Shown here piece after piece: positions 34,203-45,240 of a stretch of 64,000 nt of DNA (its first letter is position 1; every line of letters begins with the position of its first letter). Source of the stretch: Ailurus styani. Taxonomy: Eukaryota; Chordata; Mammalia; Carnivora; Ailuridae. The stretch spans positions 168,170-232,169 of the forward strand of contig LNAC01001238.1 in assembly GCA_002007465.1 (NCBI GenBank), written 5' to 3'. A model generated the notes under the pieces. That model ran no database searches. It was not told the origin of the DNA and saw only the letters and a program-made list of their open reading frames with translations. The translations under genes were made by a program, and so were the position numbers.

Positions 34203-36702
34203 TTCAAGCATAACTCAGGGATCCTGAGGGTTTAACTCCAGACCACTGCATAAAGTGAATGACGATAAAATTAGCTAAATGAATATTTTGGCTTCCCAGT
34301 GCATATAAAAGTTTGTTTATACTATATTATAATCTGTTAAGTGTGCAATAGCATTATGTCTTAAAAAAACAATGTATATACCATAATTTAAAAGACTTTA
34401 TTACTGAAAAAAATTGCTAACCATAAACTGAGCCTTCGGCAAGTTAAATCCTTTTGGCCGGTGGAAGGTCTTGCCTCAATGTTAATGGCTGTTGACTGAT
34501 TAGGGTTGTAGTTGTCAAGTTTGGGGTGACTGTGACAATTTCTTAAAATAAGACAACAGTGAAGTTTGCTACATCCATTAAGTCTTCCTTTCACAAATGA
34601 TTTCTCTGTAGCATGTGATGCTGTTTGATAGCATTTCCCCTACAGTAAAACTTCTTTTTCAAATTGGTAGTTGATCCTCTCAAACTCCAATGCTATATTA
34701 CCAACTAAATTTATATAATCTAAATCCTTTGTGTCATTTCAACAATCCTCATTGCATCTTTACCAGGACTAGAGTCCCTCTCAAGAAACTACTTCCTTTG
34801 CTTATCAATAGGAAGAAACTTCTCATCAGTTAAAATTTGATCATGAGATTGCAGCAATTCAATCCCATCTTCAGGGTCCACTTCTGATTCTAGTTCTCCT
34901 GCTGTTTCTACCACATCTGCAAGTTTCTTCCCCCAAGGCAGTCTTAAACCCCTCAAAGTCATCTGTGAGGTTTAGAATCAAGTTATTCCAAACTTCTGTT
35001 CATGTTGGTATTTTTATCTCTTCCCATGAATCACAAATGTTCTTAATGGCATCTAGAATGGTAGATCCTCTCCAGAGGTTTTCAATTGACTTTGCTCAGA
35101 TCCATCAGAGGAATCACTATCTATGACTTGAAAGTCAAAATTTTGAAAGTCAAAGTGACTCCTTGAGCCATTAGGCTGTAGTATGCATTGTGTTAGCAGG
35201 CATGAAAATAACATTAATGTCATTGTCCATCTCCATCAGAGTTCTTGAGTGACCAGGTGCATTATCAATGAGCAGGAATATTTTTAAAGGATTTTTTTTC
35301 CTGAATAGTTCTTAACCATAGGCTTAAAATATGTAAACTATTTTGTAAACAAATATGCTGTCATCCAGGCTTTGTTGTTCTATTTCTAGAGCACAGGTAG
35401 AATAGATTGAGCTTAAGTTTTAAGGGCCCTGGGATTTTTCAGAATGGTAATTAAGCACTGGTTTCATCTTAAAGTTCCCTTCTGTATTAGCCCCTAAGGC
35501 GACAGTCAGCCTGTCCTTTGAAGCTAGCCATTGATTTCTCCGCTCTAGTTATGAAAGTCCTAGGTGGCAACTTCTTCCCATATATGGCTGTTTTGTCTAC
35601 ACTGAAAATCTGTTGTTTAGTGCAGCTGTGTTCATGAATTATCTTAGCTAGATCTTCTGGATAACTTATGTACCTTCTACATCAGTACTTGCTGCCTCGC
35701 CTTGCACTTTTATGTTATGGAAAGAGCTTCTTTCCCTCAAGCTCACTAACCTCCTCTGCTAGCTTCAGACTTTTATTCTGCAGCTTGTTCAGCCTTCACA
35801 GAATCGAAGGGAGTTAAGACCATGCTCTGGATTAGGCTTTGGTTTATCCCTTATTCCCTTATTAGGGAATGTTGGGGCTGGTTTCATCTTCTATTCAGAC
35901 CACTAACACTTTTCCATATCAGCCACAAAGCTGTTTCCCTTTCTTATCATTCATGTGTTCCTGGGGTAGCATTTTTAATTTTCTTCAAGAACTTTTCTCT
36001 GTATTCACAACTTGACTGTTTCATGCAAGAGGGCTAGCTTTCTGTCTATTCCTCCCCTCTGACCCATCTTTCTCACTAAGCTTAATCATTTCTAGCTTTT
36101 GATTTAAAGTGAGAGACATGTAGGGCACCTGGCTGGCTCTGTCAGTAGAACATGAGACTCTTGATCTCAGGGCTGTGAGTTCCAGACCCATGTTGGGTGT
36201 AAAGATTACTTTAAAAAATAAAATCTTTAAAAAATAAATAAAGTGAGAGACATGTTAGTCTTTCTTTCACTTGAACAGTCAGAGGTCACTGTAGGGTTAT
36301 TAACTGGCTTAATTTTATTACTGTTGTGTTTCACGGAGTAGAGAAGCCTGAGGAGAAGTGAGATGGGACTGGCTGGTTGGTGGAGCAGTCAGAACACACA
36401 CATTTATCAATTAAGTTTACCATCTTGTATGGGCACAGCTTGTGGTGCCCCCAAATAATTGCAATAGTAACATCAAAGATCACTGATCACCTATCACCAT
36501 AACAAATCTGATAATAATGAGAAAGTTCAAAATATTGCAGGAATGACCAAAATATAACACAAAGATATGGAGTAAGCAAATGGTTGGAAAAATGGCACCA
36601 AGGGGCTTGCTTAAGGTAGGTTGGCTATAAATCTTTAATTTGTGAAAAGCATAGTATCTGTGAAGTACAATAAAGTGAAGTGCAATAAAGCAAGGTATGT
36701 TG
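34203..36702 (-). mobile_element. Tigger1 (pogo-type Tc1/mariner DNA transposon), nearly end to end
   Basis: Cut-and-paste DNA transposon relic of the pogo/Tigger group. The left terminus 'caagcataactcaggga' (34205) and right terminus 'gcaataaagcaaggtatg' (36682-36699) are mutated forms of the Tigger1 inverted repeat, flanked by TA (34201-34202 and 36703-36704). The decayed transposase reads on the minus strand: C-terminal end near 34430 ('gagccttcggcaagttaaat'), DDE-domain region about 34950-35650, N-terminal CENP-B-like DNA-binding region about 35930-36290. Stops, indels and at least one internal deletion near 35120-35135 make it dead. Length matches the usual about 2.4 kb once the SINE at 36122-36238 is removed. 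The family is known from the eutherian ancestor; the strand given is that of the transposase. Confidence 0.9.
36122..36238 (+). mobile_element. Old tRNA-Lys-like SINE inside Tigger1, with 17-bp TSD
   Basis: A short SINE whose first about 75 bases still resemble tRNA-Lys(CTT): 'ggctggctctgtcagtagaa' (A-box side), 'catgagactcttgatctcag' (anticodon arm with CTT), 'ggctgtgagttccagaccc' (B-box side). It ends in TTAAAAAATAAAATCTTT. The perfect duplication TAAAGTGAGAGACATGT lies at 36105-36121 and 36239-36255. It lacks the CT-rich middle of later CAN SINEs. Confidence 0.93.
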
Positions 36703-36709
36703 TATCCAT

Positions 36710-36732
36710 ACACACACATACACACACACACA
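36710..36732. repeat. (CA)n microsatellite
   Basis: CA units with one TA interruption immediately right of the Tigger1 end. Confidence 0.9.
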
Positions 36733-37004
36733 TGCATGTACTGTACCCCCCATACACACTAATTTGACTTAGCCAACTGTGATATATTGAATATTAATAT
36801 AGAAAAGTTTGAATAATGAGGATATTCAAATGAAGAAGTGTTGTAAACCTTTTGCTGGTGTTATTTCTGACAGACATAAAATGTACAATTACTTCTTTAC
36901 TTTTCAGTTAGTAAATGATAGTAATTACTTCTCTAGGATCCTCATATTACATATGAAAGAAGAAGAATACAACTTAAGAACAAAAATATAAAGTAGAGAA
37001 ATCA
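36733..37004. other. Unassigned AT-rich DNA
   Basis: Nothing recognised. Confidence 0.4.
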
Positions 37005-37280
37005 ACAGGGAAGAGATCTGTAAGATATTGTTTATATGTAGAGTCTTATAAAAACAAACAAAAGCAAAAACAACAAAACACTGACCTCATGGATACAGAG
37101 AGCAGATGGTTGATTGCCAGAAGTGGGGGGGGGCGGTGCATGAAATGGGTGAAGGGGGTCAAAAAGAACAGACTTCCATTTATAAAATTAGTATGTCCTA
37201 GGAACATAATACACAGCATGGTGACTATAATTAATAATATTATATTCTATATTTGAAAGTTAAGAAATATTAAAAAGAAC
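37005..37280 (+). mobile_element. L1MA-type 3' end
   Basis: 'ggttgattgccagaagtggg', 'atacacagcatggtgactat', 'aattaataatattatattct' and 'atttgaaagttaag' are the canonical order of an L1M-type 3' UTR in sense orientation. Confidence 0.85.
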
Positions 37281-37544
37281 ACAAGGTCATCCATTAAACT
37301 ATCTTACCATAATGCAATTAAAGCTACCAGATTTAGTAAAAATATTTCCTTAAAGTTTATTATATAATTTACTCGAGCTATTATTAAAAAATGGAAAATC
37401 CCAAAATAGGAAGACATTTAGTTCAGGTGGTCTCCATTTTTAATGGAAAGTGTGTAGAATGTAAAGTTAGAGAAATCTGGAGACCCAAATTATGGCTGGC
37501 CTGAGTCACTGTGGGTAAGTCACTTCATCACTTTCAGGCAAGAT

Positions 37545-37680
37545 AGTGGTTCTGAGGAAAGCATAGGCTTTCTGGATTCAGATGTGGCTCTACTATTTAT
37601 TAGGTGCATGGCCTTGGACATATTAATCTTTCTAGAGAGAGTTTCTGAATAAAATGTGGATAGTATTAAATTCATTGGTG
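37545..37680 (+). repeat. MIR relic
   Basis: 'gattcagatgtggctctact', 'ggtgcatggccttggacata' and 'ttctgaataaaatgtggata' follow the MIR order. A second, weaker MIR-like piece precedes it at about 37440-37530. Confidence 0.7.
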
Positions 37681-40059
37681 TGATGCTACCAGCTGGAACA
37701 AATAAACCTCAAATTTCAACATTTTAATGCTCTAGAGTTGATATTTCTCTTAAATAACAATTTGGTTGGTGGTTTGGTTGGTGTTTTGGAGGGCAGGCAG
37801 ATTTCCTCCATGAAGTCCATGCACCCAGGTTCCTTCAGTCTTGTGGCTCCACTAACACTCATGGTCTTGGCAGCCAGTCAGTGGGAGGGAAAAGAAATCC
37901 TGAAGAAGCTACGCTCAATTCTTAAAAGACTTGGCCCACAGTAGGACCTGCCATTTCCACTAAGACTCTGTTTACGACACACTGCCATGTGGTCACATCC
38001 AGTATCAAGGAAGCCTGGGAAAGACAGGCCTGGCCCGGGCACTCACTTGTACTACAGTTTTCTATTATGAACTTGGGTACATACATTGTGGCAGAAAGCT
38101 AGCCATCTTCCCATCTTGACCCTTTATGACTGAAGAAAAGTTCAGAGATCACATATGTAAGGCAGCAGCCCTATATATGCCACACCGTGAGCAATCAATA
38201 CATGACATCTGCTAATTACTAGCTCCACCAAGTTTGCCTGTGATTTTCCTGGCTGTCGCACTGAAGATCTGTGCTCCAGGAAGCTGGAGAGCTTGAGGCA
38301 AACTGACATGGGTTGCCAAGGACTATCCCAGTTTTAAAACTAGAAGTCTCACATTCTGGAAGCCCCTCAATGACAGGCACTAGAGAACAGGTGGTTATCC
38401 TACTACTAATGCTAAAATAATTATCATTATAGCATTGAATAAATGCTTTTTATTTAAGTTCGGTCAGTATATATGTATATAACCATAAAGTAAAAGCAGT
38501 TTTGTGGATATGAATAAAATAGAATATAGAAAAATACCATACAGAAATTCCTATTTTGAAAATGTTTTGCTGCAGGTGACCTAAGGATACATTTGAGATG
38601 TCTGCAAAAGTGATAGCTGTCTTCAAACACATAAACACAGGCGTGTGCAAGCATTCGATATACTTTGAGTGGTTCCAGAAGGCTGAACAGAGACCTATAG
38701 GTAGAAGATCTGAGACTGAAATGACAGCTTAACATAAAGAATTTTTCAAAAATAGAACTGCTCAATCAGAAAACAAACTAATGTAACAGTCCCCGAGGCA
38801 GATTTGAAAAACAAAATACACACTGTAACCACACCCCAGAAGGCTTACATTATCATTTAATAGACTTTAAATCCAACATTATCCTGGCCCCTTTGAATGA
38901 AGGAGTCAACCTTTTAAAACTGACCCTGGATCTCAGGCAAAATAGATATGGAGGACATTTTAGCAATACAGAGAAGGAATATTGTACATTATGATGACAA
39001 GTAAAGAGGAGGTTTTCTATAAGACCCCCAAACTTGCTCCACCTAGACCTTTGCCTTTCTTTGACATAACTGGCATGGCAATTAACATATACTATTCTTT
39101 TTGTTTAAGAGACTAGTAGTCCGAATTGTTACTTTTGCTTTTGGCAAATCCAAAGAGGAAGAGATAACCCCAAGATCTGGAAAAGGGAGAATGAGTCAAA
39201 GAGTAAAAACCAATCTATTCGTAATCCTGCATAACTGGGGTATAAGGGCCTGTGCTTTTGAAATGAGGATCCCTTTTAGGAGCCAACAGGACTATAGTGG
39301 CTTTGTGAAATGGTAAATTTCCATCATTTATCCATCAAATATATATGGTGTGTCTACAGTGTGACAGGAAGTATGTTTTTTATGCTAGGCTTACTCAAGC
39401 AGAAATCATGGAGGAATATCAGAAGATAGTTCAGGAGGTTCTTTCATGGACAAAACACCCTCCATATCTAAGGTCTTATGATTCTCAATATACACATGGG
39501 TTTTTCTTATTATTATTACTATTGCATTATCATAAATGATATTCCATCCACAGTCTACATGCCTTCCCATGATTTCTGAGAAGACTACTCAATACACTTT
39601 TTGATAAGTCAATAAGTCATTGAGTGCTGGTTGATTGAATGATATGGCCTCTAGAGAAGAAACATAAAGAATTAGCATCCACATAGATTAAATTCTAGTA
39701 ACTGTGCAAATAATTTTCAAAAATAAGGGATCTATTAAGTTCTACTTGGCTCACAAAATATTCACCCATCTTAGGACACTAGGATTTTCACTTTCTAATT
39801 ATCGTTTACCCTCTCTACTTCCCCATATGATTAAGATGGTATAACATTACTCCTTTCAGTTAAGATATTGATGAAAATTGGAAGAGACAGGACTAAATAT
39901 TTTAGAAGGACAAAAATGATGACTTTCTGCCAATAAGATAAATGTTATTTTGCTAGGGAAATCGGCTAGACTCATAAGAGAATGTGAAAGTTCTAGCCTG
40001 AAGTACCTTGAAGTACTTAAGTCTCAGAATTTTTAATGATAAAATGGGGTAAATATTAT
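37681..40059. other. Unassigned non-coding DNA
   Basis: About 2.4 kb. The stretch 37790-38100 is less AT-rich and looks like an interspersed repeat I cannot name ('ttaaaagacttggcccacag', 'cactgccatgtggtcacatc'). Short open frames here have no recognisable domain. Confidence 0.45.
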
Positions 40060-40183
40060 GCCTGAGTTTTTTTTTTTAATGAAGATTTTATTTTTAAGTA
40101 ATCTCTGTACCCAACATGGGGCTCAAACTTACAACCCCAAGATCAAGAGTTGGATGCTCTACTGACTCAGCCAGGCTGGTGCC
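40060..40183 (-). mobile_element. Old tRNA-Lys-like SINE
   Basis: Minus-strand copy of the same short subtype as 36122-36238. Read on the minus strand: 'ggctgagtcagtagagcatc', 'caactcttgatcttggggtt', 'gtaagtttgagccccatgtt', then an A-rich end. No clear flanking duplication. Confidence 0.85.
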
Positions 40184-40777
40184 ACCCAAATTCTTTATAT
40201 CCCTTTGTATTATAGTCCTTTATTTGTATGCTTTCTCTTATCAGACTCTGAGCTTCGGGCAAGCTCAGTCATGTCTTATTTATCTATCCATATTCATACT
40301 GTCAGAAGTAAAAAGGGAATTTAGTGGTGTAGAATGCAAAGTCTGGAGAATCACTAGCATCAGGCATAGCTGTTTCCAGGAACTCTAGCAATGTCCCAAG
40401 ACACACGGTCTTTCTCTGGGTTTAATTTTTCACTTTATTTTTTGGCTCTTTCTCTGCATGTTGACCCCTTACAGCTTTAGGCTTATTTTCTCTTTCAGTC
40501 AGCAATTTTATCGAACAGACCACTTCCCTTTAACTAGTACCACCCAAATGAGTTTCATACCCCTGCACATACCTTAACCAGTTCCTGTAGTTCATGAAGT
40601 TGAATATGCTGATTAGCCAGACATGGTTTATTTATACACCCTAGAGATTATTAAAAGTCAGGACAGGGTAGATTAAGTTCCATCTAAATCAGTCAGAACA
40701 ATTTAGACTAAGAGTGGCAGAGGACTATGTCCCTAAAAAGGAGTAGAGAAGAAGTAATGTATCCCAGGCAGGTATTC
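40184..40777. other. Unassigned non-coding DNA
   Basis: Nothing recognised with confidence. Confidence 0.4.
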
Positions 40778-40779
40778 AC

Positions 40780-40826
<47 letters not shown>
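40778..40826. repeat. (CA)n microsatellite
   Basis: Uninterrupted CA run of about 24 units, long enough to be polymorphic. Confidence 0.97.
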
Positions 40827-40827
<1 letters not shown>

Positions 40828-41218
40828 ACATGTATGTGCTATTATAATCTGACTTGCATATTTGAGAGTAACTGTATTTTAAAGGCAGCTTTCAAAATTA
40901 ACATCAGATAATCCCTTGGTTTATAGTAGATCTACAAAGTTTGGTTTTTAAACTATTGCTATTAGCAGTATAATGGTAAGGGTACTTGTCAGAAAATATT
41001 TAGTGTACACAAATGTAATCTAACTAGGTGAATTTAAAAAATGAAAGCAATGATAGCCAATATCCTGTGTAATTATGTTTCTCTTGTGAATTTCACATTC
41101 TATTGAATTTTTCCTCTTGAAGATCTTTATGCTTCAAATATTACATTAACAGAGGTTTCATAAAATTCATTTTTAACCCAAGAGCCTATGCATTTTCTCC
41201 TTTCAAATAATAACTCTT
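40827..41218. other. Unassigned AT-rich DNA
   Basis: Nothing recognised. Confidence 0.4.
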
Positions 41219-41232
41219 TAAAAAACTAGTTT

Positions 41233-41417
41233 NGCCTCTGCTTTCGGCTCAGGTCATGATCTCAGGGTCCTGGGATCGAGGCCCGCATCGGGCTCCCTGC
41301 TCAGCGGGGAGCCTGCTTCCCCCTCTCTCTCTCTGCCTGCCTCTCTGCCTCCTTGTGATCTCTCTCCCTCTGTGAAATAAATAAATAAAATCTTAAAAAA
41401 AATAAAAAATAAAAAAA
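41233..41417 (+). mobile_element. Young CAN SINE with its head replaced by one N
   Basis: Sense SINE starting only at GCCTCTGCTTTCGGCTCAGG, which in intact copies follows about 25-30 bases of head. The base before it is the N at 41233, preceded directly by the duplication TAAAAAACTAGTTT (41219-41232), which recurs after the tail at 41418-41431. A full-length insertion is therefore expected; the head was lost in assembly. Confidence 0.93.
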
Positions 41418-41431
41418 TAAAAAACTAGTTT

Positions 41432-41754
41432 TCTGCTGAATTATAAATTCTTTATAATTATATAATTTTATAACTTTAAAACTAAACAAGTTTTACAAGT
41501 GTAAATATGAATACATAGTTTCAATCTTTTGAAAATTATTGTGAAGATATGAATATTAAATAAATGCAAAAAGATAAAGAGTAAAAATAATGAACACCCC
41601 AAAGAAGTTAAAATATGGTCTGAAGTGTTCTTATGGTCTGAAGTTAGAGACTTAAACTGGGGTCTCCTTACTTACTACATTCCCCTTGCAATTAAAGAAA
41701 TCTGAATAAAAAAAGAATATGGTTACAACTTACAATATTTAAAAATAGGTTATT
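41432..41754. other. Unassigned AT-rich DNA
   Basis: Nothing recognised. Confidence 0.4.
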
Positions 41755-41770
41755 TCAAATAATTACTTTT

Positions 41771-41968
41771 TTTTTTTTAAAGATTTTATTTATTTATTTC
41801 ACAGAGGGAGAGAGATCACAAGGAGGCAGAGAGGCAGGCAGAGAGAGAGAGGGGGAAGCAGGCTCCCCGCTGAGCAGGGAGCCCGATGCGGGCCTCGATC
41901 CCAGGACCCTGAGATCATGACCTGAGCCGAAAGCAGAGGCATTAACCCACTGAGCCACCCAGGCGCCC
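41771..41968 (-). mobile_element. Young CAN SINE with perfect TSD
   Basis: Minus-strand copy with ATCACAAGGAGGCAGAGAGG and head CCACCCAGGCGCCC. The repeat TCAAATAATTACTTTT lies at 41755-41770 and 41969-41984. Confidence 0.96.
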
Positions 41969-41984
41969 TCAAATAATTACTTTT

Positions 41985-43659
41985 AAGAGAACCATACATT
42001 AGTTGAACTATATGAAAATGCCACCAGGCAAAAAAAAAAAACAACAAATATCAGACATTTCATATAAAATTATAGTTCGTCAAAATAATCGCCATATATA
42101 TATTCATATTATTATCAGTGATATGGAGACAGTCGGAGGATAACTCTACATGTTAAATGCACTCTTAGTTACAAAGATACTTTGTTGCATCTTAAACATC
42201 ACTGAGAAAGTGTATTTTCTGGCACATCTTTTCTTAGGTATTTATTGTAAATCATGATAGAACACTTAATAAATTTGTTTTTCTTTAGAGTGTTCAAGCA
42301 TGGCAAGGATGAGGAGCTGACATCAAATTACGTCTACCTTGCCTATTTTACTTCATTTTCATTTCACCCCTAAATTGGCCATCTTAATGGAAAAACTGAG
42401 ACAAATCCCCATTTTAATTGTAAGTATCCATTCATAATTCAATAAAAATATCCTTCCCCTTATTTTTCTTATTCTATTCTCTTTGTGCCTTATCACAAAA
42501 TCCAGATATCTCTGAGAACATAGTACTTTGAACACTTTTAAGTACAATTTTGGCATATTGACATCAGAATAAGCCTGTATACCCTAAAGAATAAGAATGG
42601 CCTTATTTTTATCCTGATGCACAGTGCCTGAAACATGAGCGTGTTAAATTGAATTACATGCCTTAAAGCAAACCCTAAGACTAAAGTAACACAAAATATT
42701 AAGTGTTTTAAAACATATTAAGTTCAGTCACAAATGGAAATTTTTGGATGCCTATGTTTTTCCTAGCAGTGCATTATTTGTAAGAATTCAGCTATATTTA
42801 CCCACAATTTATAAAGGAAAACTTCATAAAATATCACTTACTAAAATTAGCTTGTAGTAAATCACCTTTTGGATATATTCATTAAGGATTAAATTTCCTT
42901 CATGTAGAACATATGAAAAGAGGGATTACTTTTGGTTTTGTGCTGGTATTTTTTTGTTATTATTTCTAACAAAGGTGTGAGCGAATATAATTAAAAATGG
43001 CCAATACTGTAGAAGGGCTTATAATGAAAACATCTCCTGCTGTAGTTGTACCTCCTACAACCTTCTCCACTAAAATCAAATACAAAACTTTTTGACTCTT
43101 TGGTTTTAGATTCTTCCTGTGGCTTCCTACAAAAATCTAAACTGTATGCTTATACAGATATACAAGATATATAACTATCTCAATATACAAGGTATCATTC
43201 ATTGTCTTTCGGCTATGATAGCTAAAATTTAGCTCAAATATTTCGACACCATCTCTACTCACGATATATTGATATTATCACTCTAGTTCCTGCCTGAAAC
43301 TTTAAACATACTTAAAACTCAATTTTCTGTTTTATTAACATGGACAGAGTATCCTTAGGCACTGCCATTGTGGAACATGAGAATATAAGCACTCATCCTA
43401 ACCTTGCTGCCTCTTCCTCTGCTCACCATCTTCTGCACCTTAGCTTTTATTTGTGTATCTTTAGTATTATCGAGATTCAAATTTCATATTCTTTTCTGTA
43501 ACTGTCACATGTTCTGTTTAGTCATAACTATTGATTCGAGAAGATAAAAACCATTAAACCATTAAAACTGTTTATATTACTATGATTAGGAAAATAATAC
43601 GTACAACACAGCCAATCAGTATGCCAGGAATACATTTCCTTCTCTCTTCTTATAAAGTC
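41985..43659. other. Unassigned non-coding DNA
   Basis: About 1.7 kb, no recognised gene. The part at 43010-43480 has a faint L2-like look that I could not confirm. Confidence 0.4.
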
Positions 43660-44230
43660 CTATTTAATTTTTTTTATTTGCATGCAGTTAACACAATGTT
43701 AGATTAGTTTCAGGTGTACAGCACAGTGATTCAGCATCTCTAACATTATCTAGGCTCACTACAAATGTAGCTGCCTTCTGTACATATAACACTATTACAA
43801 TAGGACTAAATATATTCCCTATGCTTCACCTTTTATGACTGAGACTTACTCCATAACTGGAAGCCTGAACCCTTTCAACCACTTTTGCCCAACCCCTACC
43901 CTCAACTCCTTCCCTTTGGCAACCATCAGTTTGTTCTCTGTTTTTATAGATTTGATTACACTTTTTATTTGTTTATTCATTTTGGTTTTTCCTAGATTCC
44001 ACATATAAGCAAAATTATATGGTATTTCTTTCTCAATCTGACTTACTTCACTCAGCATGAACTCTTCTAGATCATCCACATTGTCAGAAACATGACAATA
44101 GTAAATATGACAATATGTAAATAGTGCCAGAAGAGCTCATCCTTTTATTTATGGCTGGGTGATAATAATATCCTAATTTTTGATTCACTTAATAAAGTTC
44201 ACATTTATTCAACATTTTTATAATTCATAA
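43660..44230 (-). mobile_element. Antisense L1M 3' end
   Basis: 'ttagtttcaggtgtacagca', 'cacagtgattcagcatctct', 'ttgattacactttttatttg' and 'cttacttcactcagcatgaa' are the reverse complement of an L1 terminal ORF2/3' UTR. The open frame at 43846-44079 is a shadow of it. Confidence 0.85.
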
Positions 44231-44700
44231 ATTACCGGTTATCTCCTCAAGGTTTTCCAGCTGCTCTACCATACTATTAATCTCTTTGATTCTAATGGGG
44301 TCTCTGTCTTGGATGGCTTTGTGCTTCTGCTCTATTCTTGACTGTTGCTATATAGTGATATAGTTTTCTTCATGAAAATTCCTCTTGCTCCTCTTCTGTG
44401 CTTTTTGGATTCCAAAGTTTCCCAGTTCTTGACTTAACTGTCTATTTTGCTGAAGCACATCTATAAAAACTTCCAAAAAAAAGAATCTATAAGGTAACTT
44501 CTGAATCTTTGCATACTGAAATCTTTTTTTTTTGTCCTCACATCTGAATGACAGTTTATCTAGGTATCAAATTCAAGATTGAAAATACTTCCTTAACATT
44601 TTGAAAGGGTGGGTCTGTTGACTTCCAGCATATAGTGTGTTGAAATGAATCTCATGCTATTTTTGATTTTTTTTTACCGTGCTTTTTTCTTTGTGAAAGC
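44231..44700. other. Unassigned DNA, possibly an old antisense repeat
   Basis: Text-like blocks ('ggggtctctgtcttggatgg', 'cacatctgaatgacagttta') suggest an ancient interspersed repeat, family not recognised. Confidence 0.35.
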
Positions 44701-44702
44701 CT

Positions 44703-44898
44703 ATTTTTTTTTTTAAGATTTTATTTATTTGAGAGAGAGAGCATGCACAAGCAGGAAGAGAGGCAGAGGCAGAGAGAGAAGCAGACTCTCCTCTGAGCAG
44801 GAAGCCCCATACAGGGCTTGATCCCAGGACCCTGAGATCATGACCTGAGCCTAAGGTATAAGGTAGCTACTCAACCAACTGAGCCACCCAGGCACCCC
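44703..44898 (-). mobile_element. CAN SINE, older caniform subtype
   Basis: Minus-strand copy with GAGAGAGAGAGCATGCACAA, AGGGCTTGATCCCAGGACCC and head CTGAGCCACCCAGGCACCCC. No convincing flanking duplication. Confidence 0.92.
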
Positions 44899-45225
44899 TC
44901 TCTAAAAGCTTTTAATCTCTGTCTCTGTCTGTCCCCCTTCCTTTTTGGTTTCTGAAATTGCACAATGACTTGTCAAGTAAAGGTCTTTATTCAGAGTGAC
45001 TAGGTACATGGTGGTCCATTTTAATATCTGTTCTTCAATGTTTCTATTATTCTTTCTTATTTCACTAGCCCCTATTTATTCTGTTCTTCCTCAGGAAATT
45101 CAAGTAATCAGATGTGGTAGTTTATTTTCTGACTCCACTCTCTGTTTTTCATTATTATTTTTATTTGTTCTTTTGTTCTAATTCTTAGGGATTTATTCAA
45201 TTCAATTCAATTCAACATAAAATAT
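44899..45225. other. Unassigned DNA with short (ATTCA)n run
   Basis: ATTCA units at about 45195-45215 adjoin the EIF3D insertion site. Otherwise not recognised. Confidence 0.4.
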
Positions 45226-45240
45226 TCAATTTTATATTTC

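Noticed and set aside
36122..36238. A tRNA-Lys gene or pseudogene
   Set aside because: Acceptor pairing is lost, an A-rich SINE end is attached, and a 17-bp target duplication flanks it.
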